From an uncultured Clostridia bacterium (GTDB lineage Bacteria > Bacillota > Clostridia > TANB77 > CAG-508), in NCBI GenBank assembly GCA_934167445.1, contig CAKPKJ010000001.1, forward strand, positions 124,001 through 188,000: a DNA stretch of 64,000 nucleotides, given 5' to 3'. Made by a program: the position numbers and the translations under genes. This document shows positions 1 to 9,300 of this stretch, one piece after another. How positions within the stretch are numbered: the first letter of the stretch is position 1; each line of letters begins with the position of its first letter. The notes beneath the pieces were generated by a model. The model was not told where the DNA came from. It searched no databases and was given only the letters and a program-made list of their open reading frames with translations.

Positions 1-2
1 TA

Positions 3-635
3 TATTTGCAAAGTTTATCGTCAATGTTACCACCAATTATTTTAGAACCAAAAGAAAATGAAGATATATTAGATATGGCTGCAGCACCAGGAGGAAAAAC
101 AACGCAAATGGCAGCAATGCTAAATAATAATGCAAGAATAACAGCTTGTGAGATGAATACAATAAGGTCGGAGAAACTAAAATATAACATAGAAAAGCAA
201 GGGGCAAGTTCTGTATATGTAATGGTAACAGATAGCAGAAGGATTGACGATTTTTTTGCATTTGACAGAATTTTACTTGATGCACCGTGCAGTGGAAGTG
301 GAACATTATATAGTGAAGATACAAAAATAGAAAAAACATTTACACCAAAATTAATTCAAAAATCAGTAAAAGCACAGACACAATTATTAAGAAAAGCAAT
401 AAATATATTAAAGCCAGGAAAAGAAATGATATATTCAACATGTTCAATTTTACAAGAAGAAAACGAAGATATTGTAAATAATATTATAAATAGTGGAAAA
501 ATGGAAATAATACCAATAAAAATAGACAGAACAATACCAACATTACCAACCAAAATTAAAGGAACTCTATGTGTATGCCCAAATGAAGAATATGAAGGAT
601 TTTTTGTAGCTAAATTGAAAAAATTATATAGATAA
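3..635 (+). CDS. NOL1/NOP2/Sun-family RNA m5C methyltransferase, 5' end cut by window edge
   Basis: This is the C-terminal catalytic part of an S-adenosylmethionine-dependent RNA cytosine-C5 methyltransferase. The frame is open to the left edge, so the N-terminal part lies outside the window. Visible motifs are the SAM-binding DMAAAPGGKTTQ, motif IV DAPCSGSG and motif VI YSTCSI, which supply the two cysteines used for catalysis and product release. The entry sequence YLQSLSSMLPP resembles NSUN/RsmF-like proteins more than classical RsmB, so whether it acts on rRNA or tRNA cannot be fixed. It ends 24 bp before the copper ATPase gene and may be co-transcribed with it. Confidence 0.85.
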   Translation, partial: YLQSLSSMLPPIILEPKENEDILDMAAAPGGKTTQMAAMLNNNARITACEMNTIRSEKLKYNIEKQGASSVYVMVTDSRRIDDFFAFDRILLDAPCSGSGTLYSEDTKIEKTFTPKLIQKSVKAQTQLLRKAINILKPGKEMIYSTCSILQEENEDIVNNIINSGKMEIIPIKIDRTIPTLPTKIKGTLCVCPNEEYEGFFVAKLKKLYR

Positions 636-659
636 ATTATAGGGAGGACCAACAAAAAA

Positions 660-2864
660 ATGAAAAAAATAGTGTTAGCAATTGGAGGGATGACCTGCAG
701 TGCTTGTTCAAATGGATTAGAAAAATATCTAAACAAACAAGAAGGAATACAAAATGCAAGTGTAAATTTAGTAATGGCAAATGCCTTAATAGAATATGAC
801 GACACTAAAATAGACAGAAAAAAGCTAGATGAATTTGTAAAAAAAGCAGGATTTAAAAGTTTAGGAATATATAATCCACAGGCAGAAGAAAATAAACATA
901 AAAAGGAAAAAATATATTTTATAATATTTGGAATTTTAGCTGTAATATTGTTATATATTGCAATGGGACAAATGATAGGACTACCAATAATACCAGCCTT
1001 AAATATGGAAATAAGCCCACAAATATTTGGAATAACATTATTCGTATTAACAATAGCGTTTTTTATATATGGATTTGACATTATAAGAAGTGGATTCAAA
1101 AATCTATTCCACAAAGCACCCAATATGGATACATTAGTTGCAATTGGAGTTATAAGCAGTTTTTTATATAGTGTATATGGTCTTATAATGATATTAAAAG
1201 GTAATAATCATTATATACATCAGTTATATTTTGAATCAGCAGCTATAGTTATATTTTTTATAAAATTAGGTAGATACTTAGATGGGATAAGCAAAGACAA
1301 AACTAAAACAGCAATTCAAAAATTAGTTCAAATAACACCTAAAAAAGCAATTATAAAAATTGACGGAAAAGAAAAAGAAGTTACAATAGACGAAATACAA
1401 AAAGGAGATATTGTTATAAGTCATGCAGGTGATAGAATTTCCGTAGATGGAGAAATAATACAAGGAAAAGCACATTTAGATGAGAGTTTTTTAACAGGAG
1501 AGAGTAAACCAATAACAAAAACAATTGGAAATAAAGTAATTGCAGGAAGTATAAATTATGATGGATATTTAGAGTATAAGGCAGAAAAAATAGGAAAGAA
1601 TTCAACAATATCACAAATTATACAATTAGTAGTTGAAGCAACAAACACAAAAGCACCAATTGCAAAAGTGGCAGATAAGGTAAGTGGATATTTTGTACCA
1701 GTTGTAATGTTAATTGCAATTTTTACATTGGTAATATATCTATTTATTGGAGCTGGTAGTGCAGCAATAACAGCATTTGTATCTGTATTAGTAGTAGCAT
1801 GCCCATGTGCATTAGGTTTGGCTACGCCGCTTGCAATAGTAGTAAGTGAAGGAACTTGTGCAAATAGGGGAATATTAGTAAAGAAAAGTGAAATATTAGA
1901 AAATGCTGAAAAAATAGATACCGTAGTATTTGATAAAACTGGAACATTAACTTATGGAAAATTAAAAATAGCTAAAATAATAAATTATAGCAATTTAAAT
2001 GAAAAAGAATTAATGCAAATAGCAGGAACATTAGAAAGTAAATCAACACACCCAATAGGACAAGTTTTTAAAGAATATATGAAAGAAAATAATATAAAAC
2101 AGCTAGAATTAAGAGAATTCGAAAATCTAACAGGTTTAGGAATTACAGGAATAATAAATAATGAAAAAATAATACTTGGAAATTATAAAATCTTAGAACA
2201 TTTTAACATAAATAATGAATATCAAAAAGACGAAAAGATACTTGCAGAAAACGGAAACAGCATAATATATGTAGTAAAAGGAAATAAAATAATTGCATTA
2301 ATAGGTGTAAATGATATAATAAGAGAAAATGTAAAAGATGTAATTTCTAGATTCAACAAAAACAACATAGAAACAATTATGCTAACTGGAGATAATAAAC
2401 AAACAGCAGAAAGAATTGCAAGAGAAATTGGAATAAAAACAGTAATAGCTGATGTTGTGCCAACAGAAAAAACAAATACAATAAAAGACTTGAAAAAACA
2501 AGGGAAAAAGGTTATTATGTGTGGGGATGGAATAAATGATAGCCCAGCATTAGCAAGTAGTGACATTGGAATCAGCGTAAATAGCGGAACAGACATTGCA
2601 ATGGATTCGTCTGATGTAATTTTAATGAAAAATGACTTGAGTAAAATTTTAGAATTAATTACAATAAGCAAGAAAACAATTAGAAATATTAAGCAAAACC
2701 TATTTTGGGCATTTTTCTATAATGTTTTAATGATACCAATTGCAATAGGATTATTAAAACCGATAGATATTAGTATAAATCCAATGATAGCAGGACTAGC
2801 AATGACATTAAGTAGTTTAACAGTAATATTAAATGCTTTAAGATTAAAAAACATAAAATTATAG
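660..2864 (+). CDS. copA: Copper-translocating P1B-type ATPase
   Basis: Membrane pump that exports Cu(I) at the cost of ATP. One N-terminal heavy-metal-associated domain carries the metal site GMTCSAC (residues 10-16). Downstream are the actuator TGES (279-282), the membrane metal motif CPC (381-383), the phosphorylation site DKTGT (from residue 425), an HP motif and GDGIND (622-627). The last helices contain YN and an MxLSS pattern, which fit the Cu(I) subgroup rather than the Zn/Cd subgroup. At 734 aa it has the usual length for one HMA domain. The start has an AGGGAGG site at 641-647. A small HMA chaperone gene follows, the usual partner that delivers copper to it. No copper repressor gene (CsoR or CopY type) is visible. 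Confidence 0.95.
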   Translation: MKKIVLAIGGMTCSACSNGLEKYLNKQEGIQNASVNLVMANALIEYDDTKIDRKKLDEFVKKAGFKSLGIYNPQAEENKHKKEKIYFIIFGILAVILLYIAMGQMIGLPIIPALNMEISPQIFGITLFVLTIAFFIYGFDIIRSGFKNLFHKAPNMDTLVAIGVISSFLYSVYGLIMILKGNNHYIHQLYFESAAIVIFFIKLGRYLDGISKDKTKTAIQKLVQITPKKAIIKIDGKEKEVTIDEIQKGDIVISHAGDRISVDGEIIQGKAHLDESFLTGESKPITKTIGNKVIAGSINYDGYLEYKAEKIGKNSTISQIIQLVVEATNTKAPIAKVADKVSGYFVPVVMLIAIFTLVIYLFIGAGSAAITAFVSVLVVACPCALGLATPLAIVVSEGTCANRGILVKKSEILENAEKIDTVVFDKTGTLTYGKLKIAKIINYSNLNEKELMQIAGTLESKSTHPIGQVFKEYMKENNIKQLELREFENLTGLGITGIINNEKIILGNYKILEHFNINNEYQKDEKILAENGNSIIYVVKGNKIIALIGVNDIIRENVKDVISRFNKNNIETIMLTGDNKQTAERIAREIGIKTVIADVVPTEKTNTIKDLKKQGKKVIMCGDGINDSPALASSDIGISVNSGTDIAMDSSDVILMKNDLSKILELITISKKTIRNIKQNLFWAFFYNVLMIPIAIGLLKPIDISINPMIAGLAMTLSSLTVILNALRLKNIKL

Positions 2865-2887
2865 AATGAAAAAGAAGAGTATACACA

Positions 2888-2943
2888 TATATTTCAAAAA
2901 ACTTATATTAAAACCTTATAATTTAATATAGTTTTGAAATATA
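2888..2943. repeat. Nested inverted repeat between copA and copZ
   Basis: A 12-bp outer arm (TATATTTCAAAA, 2888-2899) pairs perfectly with TTTTGAAATATA (2932-2943). Inside it a second 9-bp pair, TATATTAAA (2904-2912) and TTTAATATA (2922-2930), extends the hairpin. No T-tract follows, so a simple terminator is unlikely. It could be an operator, or an RNA processing hairpin that sets different copA and copZ levels. Confidence 0.5.
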
Positions 2944-2981
2944 AAATTGGTTGTAAATTTATTATATAAGGAGAGGGTATT

Positions 2982-3200
2982 ATGTTTGGAAGTAAAATAA
3001 CAAAAACAATAAAAATAGAAGGAATGCATTGTGCGCATTGTGCAAATACAGTTGAAACAGCATTAAAAGAAATATCAGGAGTAAAATCAGCAAAGGTAAA
3101 TTTGGAAGAAAAAACAGCACAAATAATTTCAAAAGAAGAAATAGAAGAAAGTGCAATAGAAAAAGCAATAGAAGAGGCAGGATTTAAAGTAGTAAAATAA
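2982..3200 (+). CDS. copZ: Copper chaperone, HMA domain protein (CopZ-like)
   Basis: A single 72-aa heavy-metal-associated domain with the Cu-binding motif GMHCAHC near residues 12-18 and the ferredoxin-like pattern expected of CopZ/Atx1 chaperones. It should carry Cu(I) in the cytoplasm to the HMA domain of the adjacent CopA. The ATG has an AAGGAGAGGG site at 2969-2977. It is separated from copA by 117 bp containing a nested palindrome, so the two genes may be expressed at different levels. Cu specificity is inferred from the neighbour, since the motif alone does not exclude other soft metals. Confidence 0.85.
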   Translation: MFGSKITKTIKIEGMHCAHCANTVETALKEISGVKSAKVNLEEKTAQIISKEEIEESAIEKAIEEAGFKVVK

Positions 3201-3259
3201 AAAAACACCAGCAAGCAAAAAACGTCATAAGCCATATAAAAAGATATAGGAGCAATGAA

Positions 3260-3622
3260 ATGAAAAATAAGAAATTTTTAAATAGTTTTAAATATGCATT
3301 TAATGGAATAATAACATCATTTAGAACTGAAAAGAATATGAAGATTCATATATTAATGATGTTGTTGGTAGCCATTGCAGGGATAATTTTAAAAATAAAT
3401 GTAATTGAATGGATTATATGTATAATTTTATTTGCAATAGTAATTTCAGCAGAATTATTTAATACAGCTATAGAAACAGTAGTAAATATGATTACAATGG
3501 AAAAAAATGAAAAAGCAAAAATAGCTAAAGATGTGTCAGCAGGAGCTGTATTAGTAACTGCAATTGGAAGTGCTATTGTTGGATTAATTATATTTATTCC
3601 CAAAGTAGTAAATATTTTATAG
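3260..3622 (+). CDS. dgkA: Diacylglycerol/undecaprenol kinase, DgkA family
   Basis: A 120-aa integral membrane kinase with three predicted helices (about residues 32-50, 54-72 and 96-118). The family signature NTAIETVVNMI, followed by an acidic and basic loop and KDVSAGAVL, is clear. In Gram-positive bacteria this family mainly phosphorylates undecaprenol, recycling the lipid carrier for cell-wall synthesis. An AGGAG site precedes the ATG by a short space. It is often found beside ybeY and era in Firmicutes, but those genes are not here. Confidence 0.9.
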   Translation: MKNKKFLNSFKYAFNGIITSFRTEKNMKIHILMMLLVAIAGIILKINVIEWIICIILFAIVISAELFNTAIETVVNMITMEKNEKAKIAKDVSAGAVLVTAIGSAIVGLIIFIPKVVNIL

Positions 3623-3651
3623 CAAAATAATAAAAAATCTTCTTAAAAGTG

Positions 3652-3679
3652 TTGTAAAAAAACAAATTATTGATATAAT
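3652..3679 (+). promoter_or_regulatory. Putative sigma-A promoter of pfkA
   Basis: TTGTAA at 3652-3657, a 16-bp spacer and TATAAT at 3674-3679, with an upstream TGA giving an extended -10. An inverted repeat, AAGTGTTGT (3647-3655) and ACAACACTT (3696-3704), brackets the promoter. Its left arm overlaps the -35, so it is a candidate operator. Confidence 0.6.
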
Positions 3680-3719
3680 AATAATTGTGAAAAAAACAAC
3701 ACTTAAGGGAGGATTTTTT

Positions 3720-4865
3720 ATGTTAAAAAAAGTAGGAATATTAGCAAATGGCGGAGATGTATCTGGATTTAATGCTGTAATTAGAGCTATTGTAAAAACT
3801 GCGGAAAATCATGGCGTAGAATGTTATGGCATTATAGATGGGTATAATGGATTAATAAAAAAGGATTTTGAATTATTAAGCACAGCAGAAGGTGGAGAAG
3901 CTTTGGGAATTTTACCAAGAGGTGGCTCTATAATAGGTTCTTCAACAAACTCTAATTTATTTAATTATAAAGTTGTAAATGAAGATGGAAGTGTAGAATA
4001 TAAGGATTTATCAGATGAAGCAATTCAAAACATAAAAGACTTCGGATTTGATTGTATATTTACATTAGGAGGAGACGGAACTCAAAAATCTGCAAGAGAT
4101 TTTTCAACTAAAGGAGTAAATGTAATAGGTGTTCCAAAAACAATAGACAATGATGTTGCTTGTACAGACATAACATTTGGATATAATACAGCAGTATCTG
4201 TTGCAATGGAAGCATTAGATAGATTACACACAACAGGTGCTACACATCATAGAATTATGGTATTAGAAGTTATGGGAAGATATGCTGGATGGATAGCCTT
4301 AGAATCTGCAATAGCAGGAGGAGCCGATGTTGCATTAATTCCTGAAATTCCATATGATATTAATAAAGTTGCAAGTAAAATTGAAAATAGAAGAAAAAGA
4401 GGAAAAAATTTCAGTGTAGTAGTTGTGGCTGAGGGTGCAAAACCAATAGGCGGAGAAATAACTGTTATGAATACAAGAGATAATGGTTCAGGAGTAGATA
4501 ATACAAAATTAGGTGGTATTGGACAAAATGTAGCAATTCAATTACAGCAAATAACAGGTTTAGAGGCTAGAAATACAACTTTAGGATATATGCAAAGAGG
4601 AGGAACACCAACAGCATTTGATAGGGTATTATCAACCAAATATGGAACAAAAGCAATGGAACTTGCACTAGAAGGTGATTTTGGAACATTAGCAGTTATG
4701 AAAAACGGAAAATTAGATAGTGTTTCTTTAGAAGATGTAGTAGGAAGCAACACAAAAATAGGAGCTGTATCTGGAAACACAGAAGAAAGTAATATTAGAA
4801 AAGTTACGATGGATGATGATTTGGTAAAAACCGCAAGAGATATAGGAATTAATTTAGGAGATTAA
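3720..4865 (+). CDS. pfkA: 6-phosphofructokinase
   Basis: Phosphorylates fructose-6-phosphate to fructose-1,6-bisphosphate, the committing step of glycolysis. GGDGT (residues 117-121), PKTIDND, a GRYAGWIAL segment and a GGTPTAFDR segment mark the phosphofructokinase A family. Gly at the GGDGT position predicts ATP use, because PPi enzymes have Asp there. The Lys before TIDND is typical of the mixed-substrate (clade X / group III) branch, so the donor should be tested. I chose the ATG at 3720, with AAGGGAGG at 3705-3712, over an in-frame GTG at 3687 that lacks a ribosome binding site. Length is 381 aa. Confidence 0.92.
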   Translation: MLKKVGILANGGDVSGFNAVIRAIVKTAENHGVECYGIIDGYNGLIKKDFELLSTAEGGEALGILPRGGSIIGSSTNSNLFNYKVVNEDGSVEYKDLSDEAIQNIKDFGFDCIFTLGGDGTQKSARDFSTKGVNVIGVPKTIDNDVACTDITFGYNTAVSVAMEALDRLHTTGATHHRIMVLEVMGRYAGWIALESAIAGGADVALIPEIPYDINKVASKIENRRKRGKNFSVVVVAEGAKPIGGEITVMNTRDNGSGVDNTKLGGIGQNVAIQLQQITGLEARNTTLGYMQRGGTPTAFDRVLSTKYGTKAMELALEGDFGTLAVMKNGKLDSVSLEDVVGSNTKIGAVSGNTEESNIRKVTMDDDLVKTARDIGINLGD

Positions 4866-4929
4866 AATGTACTTTAACTAACTTTTTATAGGTAAAAATT
4901 ATAATATATAAAATTTAATAAAAATAGAT

Positions 4930-4957
4930 TGCATTAATATAATAATATGATATAATT
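4930..4957 (+). promoter_or_regulatory. Putative sigma-A promoter of fucO
   Basis: TTGCAT (4930-4935), a 16-bp spacer and TATAAT (4952-4957). The leader holds a small hairpin, CCAAAG-GAAA-CTTTGG (5008-5023), directly before the AAAGGAGG ribosome binding site at 5026-5033. Confidence 0.6.
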
Positions 4958-5041
4958 AGCTTGCAAAAAAATATTACAGAAAGATAAAATATAAAGAATA
5001 CAAAAGCCCAAAGGAAACTTTGGTTAAAGGAGGAATTTAAA

Positions 5042-6202
5042 ATGTCAACAAGATTTATGTTAAATGAAACATCTTATTTTGGAAGAGGAGCAAGAGAAGA
5101 ACTTGCAGGAGAGTTAAAGAAAAGAAATTTTAAAAAAGTATTTTTAGTAAGTGATAAAGCATTAGTTAGTGCTGGAGTTGCCGCTAAAGTAGAAGAAGTA
5201 CTTAAAGAAGCTGGGATGGCATATGATTTATATGATGAAATAAAACCAAATCCAACAATAAAAAATGTTACAGATGGAGTAGAAGCTTGCAAAGCATCAG
5301 GTGCAGATGTAATAGTAACAGTTGGTGGTGGTTCAAGTATGGATACAGCAAAAGCTATTTCAATTGTTATGACAAACCCAGATAGAGCAGATATAAAATC
5401 TTTAAATGGATTATCAAATACAAAAAATAGAGCGATGCCAGTAATAGCATTACCAACAACAGCTGGAACAGCATCAGAAGTAACAATAAATTATGTAATA
5501 ACAGATGAAGATGCAGAAGTAAAAATGGTATGTGTAGATCCAAATGATATACCAATAGTTGCAATAGTTGATTCTGAATTAATGGAATCAATGCCAAAAG
5601 GCTTAGCCGCTGCAACAGGAATGGATGCATTAACACATGCAGTTGAAGGATACATAACAAAAGCACATAATGAAATGTCAGATATGTTTCATATGAAGGC
5701 TATTAAATTAATATTTAAAAATTTAGCTGCGGCAGTAAACGAAAAAGAACCATATGCAGTTGAACAAATTGGACTTGCTCAATATATTGCAGGAATGGGA
5801 TTTTCAAATGTAGGGTTGGGAATAGTACATTCAATGGCACACCAATTAGGAGCTGTATATGATACACCACACGGAATTGCTAATGCAATGTTATTACCAA
5901 CAGTAATGAGATTTAATGGAGAAAATCCAGAAACAGCACAAAGATTTAGAGAAATTTTATGTGAAATTGGAAGACCAGATGCTGCACACTTAAATGACCA
6001 AGATGTTATAAATACATTTGTATGGATGATATCAGAATTAAGCAAAGCAGTAGGAATTACAACAACAATAAAAGATTATGGAGCTAAAGAAGAAGATTTT
6101 GAAATGCTTGCAGAAAAAGCTATGAATGATCCTTGTAAACCAGGAAATCCAAGAGAAGTTACAAAAGAGCAATTTGTAGAACTATATAGAAAAGCTATGT
6201 AA
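5042..6202 (+). CDS. fucO: Iron-containing alcohol dehydrogenase, lactaldehyde reductase-like (FucO)
   Basis: NAD(P)-dependent group III alcohol dehydrogenase of 386 aa. The nucleotide-binding GGGSSMDTAKA, the TTAGTASEVT segment and the metal ligands (Asp in the DP-DIP region, His in DALTHAVEGY, and the two His in GIVHSMAHQLG and DTPHGIANA) are all present. From memory, the sequence tracks E. coli FucO closely from the first residues to the PREVT-x5-VELY end. It probably reduces lactaldehyde to 1,2-propanediol, or acts on similar short aldehydes, to regenerate NAD+. It stands alone between its own promoter and a terminator. No fucose or rhamnose catabolic genes are nearby, so the physiological substrate is uncertain. 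Confidence 0.88.
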   Translation: MSTRFMLNETSYFGRGAREELAGELKKRNFKKVFLVSDKALVSAGVAAKVEEVLKEAGMAYDLYDEIKPNPTIKNVTDGVEACKASGADVIVTVGGGSSMDTAKAISIVMTNPDRADIKSLNGLSNTKNRAMPVIALPTTAGTASEVTINYVITDEDAEVKMVCVDPNDIPIVAIVDSELMESMPKGLAAATGMDALTHAVEGYITKAHNEMSDMFHMKAIKLIFKNLAAAVNEKEPYAVEQIGLAQYIAGMGFSNVGLGIVHSMAHQLGAVYDTPHGIANAMLLPTVMRFNGENPETAQRFREILCEIGRPDAAHLNDQDVINTFVWMISELSKAVGITTTIKDYGAKEEDFEMLAEKAMNDPCKPGNPREVTKEQFVELYRKAM

Positions 6203-6212
6203 AATAGCAAAA

Positions 6213-6254
6213 AATGAGTTAGTAAAATGCAATGTTACTAATTCATTTTTTTTA
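6213..6254 (+). terminator. Rho-independent terminator after fucO
   Basis: A 13-bp stem, AATGAGTTAGTAA (6213-6225) with TTACTAATTCATT (6235-6247) including one G-T pair, is followed by a run of T. It isolates fucO from the giant gene downstream. Confidence 0.85.
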
Positions 6255-6275
6255 TGTTACAAATATATAAAAATG

Positions 6276-6304
6276 TTGTTTTTTGCAATATCTTATGATA
6301 AAAT
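6276..6304 (+). promoter_or_regulatory. Possible promoter of the 3433-aa surface protein gene
   Basis: TTGTTT (6276-6281), a 17-bp spacer and TAAAAT (6299-6304), about 36 bp before the ATG. The match is weak, but it sits between a clear terminator and a gene that must have its own promoter. Confidence 0.4.
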
Positions 6305-6340
6305 TCAGTAAGAATATTTTGAAAAATAAGGAAGATAAAA

Positions 6341-9300
6341 ATGGAAAAAAATTATACTGTTAAAAAGAAAAATAAAAATAGAAAAAGAAGAACAAAACCA
6401 ATATTTTTTATTGCGTTATTCAATTTTTTAATAATAATTTTATTGCTTACATATATAATTTATTTAAGATTTATACCATATACAACACTAGAGTATAATG
6501 GATATGCGGTTTCTGGAAAAGACATTGCAGCAAATTTATTAGATACGAATTTTGACTCTGACCATAATATTAAAGCTTTGCAAGTAAAAGATCAAGATTC
6601 AATATATGAAAATTTAAATTCTTATTATTTAGGTGCTAGCAAAAAAGATAACATCAACTTAAATTATCCAATATATATAAATAATTCTCTTGCATTATAT
6701 AATTTATCACCTAAAATGAAACTTATTACTGATAATTTTCAAGAAGTACAAGGTTATACAGGAACAACATTAACTTCTGGAGAATTATATAATGCAAATA
6801 CTTTACAAAGAGCGGATTATTATAACTACATTTTATTAAAGAATTCAGATAATCTATATATAAATACTAAAGACTTTAATATTAAAACAACTACAAATGA
6901 ATACACAATAAAAATGAACAGTATTATAAACTTTACAAGTGACTTTATTACATATTATTCTTTGGAAAATGGGGAGTTTATATATAATAAAATTTTAGAT
7001 GTTGATAACAATTCACAAGTAACAATTGCAGATTATAATAAAACATCTACATATAAAGACTTTTTGAAAAATTTAGGGATAACAAAAGAAGAAAATAAAA
7101 CAGGCTCTAAAGATAAAAACAAAAATAAAAAAGAGGAAAACAAAACACAAGCAGCTAACGAAGTAAAAAAAGAAAATAAAACAGAAAATTCTACAGTAAA
7201 TGAAACACCAGAAGAAAAACCAGTAGAAAATATTGCAGGAGAAAAAATAAAAGAAGAAACAGAAGAAAAGGAAACAACAACAACTCCAGTAGAAAAAGTA
7301 TGGATAAAACCAACTGTAACAGCAGAACAATTTACCTCAAATGTATATACTGCAAAAACAAATATTACAGTAGAAGATCCAAGTAGAGTAATATATAAAG
7401 CTATTACATTCACTTTTTATAAAGATGACCAAATAGCATTTAGAGTTTCTAGCCAAAGGTCTGGAGAAGTAAGTGTAACAAAGTTACTTCCAAATACAAC
7501 ATATAAGATAGAGGGAAAATATCAATATAGAAATAAAGAAGGAAATTTAATAGAAAACACTATTTTAGAGCAAGAAATAACAACCAAAAGTGCAGATACA
7601 CTAAATACAATAGAATTAGGAATGAGTAATGGGCAAGTATATTCAAATAAAATAGAAATAAAGGATTTACACGTGGCTTCAGATACATCAGATGAAGCAA
7701 TATACGGGGTGTCTAAAGCAGAAGTATTAATAAATGATACTAAATATAGCTTGGATTCATCTTCATTAAAAAAGATATTAAAAGGTGAGCATATAACATA
7801 TCAATCAGCAGAAGGGGTTAAATCAAATAGTAACTGTAAATATGAAATAAAATTTTATGATACAGCTGGAAATGAGATGAGACTAAAAAACAATACTGGA
7901 AATACTGTAACATCTAAGAAAGCACCATCAGTAAAACTAAAAATTGCAGCTCAAGAAGTAATTTCAGTAACAGTAACACCAACTCTTATTAATGAAGACA
8001 ATGTTGGAATAAATAATTATATATATGTTTTATATTCTGATACAGGAGAAACGGTGACAAGCGGAAATGTTACAGGACAACCAATAGAATTTAAAGATTT
8101 AGATTCTCAAAAAACATATACAATAAAAATTTATGCAGATTTTGACATATCAGATGGAAAAGGAACTCAATACAATCAAGAAATAGGAAATAGTACATTT
8201 GTAACATTACCACTTAGTAAGCTAGGAAATTTAAAATTAGATGTATCTTATGATCCTAATACAGATATTACATATGATAGTGTAAATATAAAGACTGCAA
8301 TCAACGTAAATAAGACAGATAGCAGACTAATTAAAATATTAAAAAGTATTAATCTATCAATAAAAGACGATAAAGGTAAAGAAGTAAAAAATATTGTGAT
8401 GAAAGATATATCTTCATTGTCTACAGTTGGAGGAATAAAAAATTTAATAGGAAACTTAAAATCTAATACAACATATAGTATTGAAATTACTGCAACAGCA
8501 GTCCAGGGAAGTAAAGAAGAGAAAATAGCAACCACATATACTTTGAAGAAATTTTTAACAAATAAATTACCTGCAAAAATGAGAGTAAAAAATGTGGTAA
8601 CAACAACAAATTTGATAGATATGGATATATACATTGAAGATACTGACCATAGTTGTTTAGAAGACATAGTTACAGTTAGACTAGCAGATAGTTATGAAAA
8701 AGAATATTTACCTAAAATAGAACCATCAAACATAAAAAGCAGTACAAAAATACCAACAAACCAATGGGTAAGAGTAACATATACAGGATTAGCAGAAAAT
8801 GAAAAATATGAATTTTCAACAGAATCTGTATCTTATAATGAAACAAATGATACAAGTAAGGTACAAAATAATTATAAAATTCTAACAAAGGATTTTGTAA
8901 CAAATGGATTAGGTGGCAATGTAGAATTAACAGGTTTAGCTAGAGAAAAACAAAAAGCTGGTTCAAATTTAATGGATGTAAAATCAGAAAATAATTGGTA
9001 TTCACAATGCTTTGATACTATAAATACAGAATACACATTAGATGAAGCAAATAATGTATCATTTAAAACAAATGCTAAATATAATTATGGAAAAACATAT
9101 ACAGAAAATAGCAATACTATTAACCTAAGATTATTGTCAAATCAATGTTATGTATATGATTTTTCACAATATAAAGGACAAACAATAACTTTAACTTTTT
9201 CAGCAAAAACAACAGAACAAAATGCAAAGATATATATACAAAAAGGAAGAGACATTGGAAAAAATCTAGAACAAATGGAAGGATTGCAAAATACTAACTG

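Noticed and set aside
3687..3719. Upstream GTG start for pfkA
   Set aside because: The extra residues overlap the ribosome binding site AAGGGAGG that fits the ATG at 3720, and phosphofructokinases begin at the KKVGIL strand.
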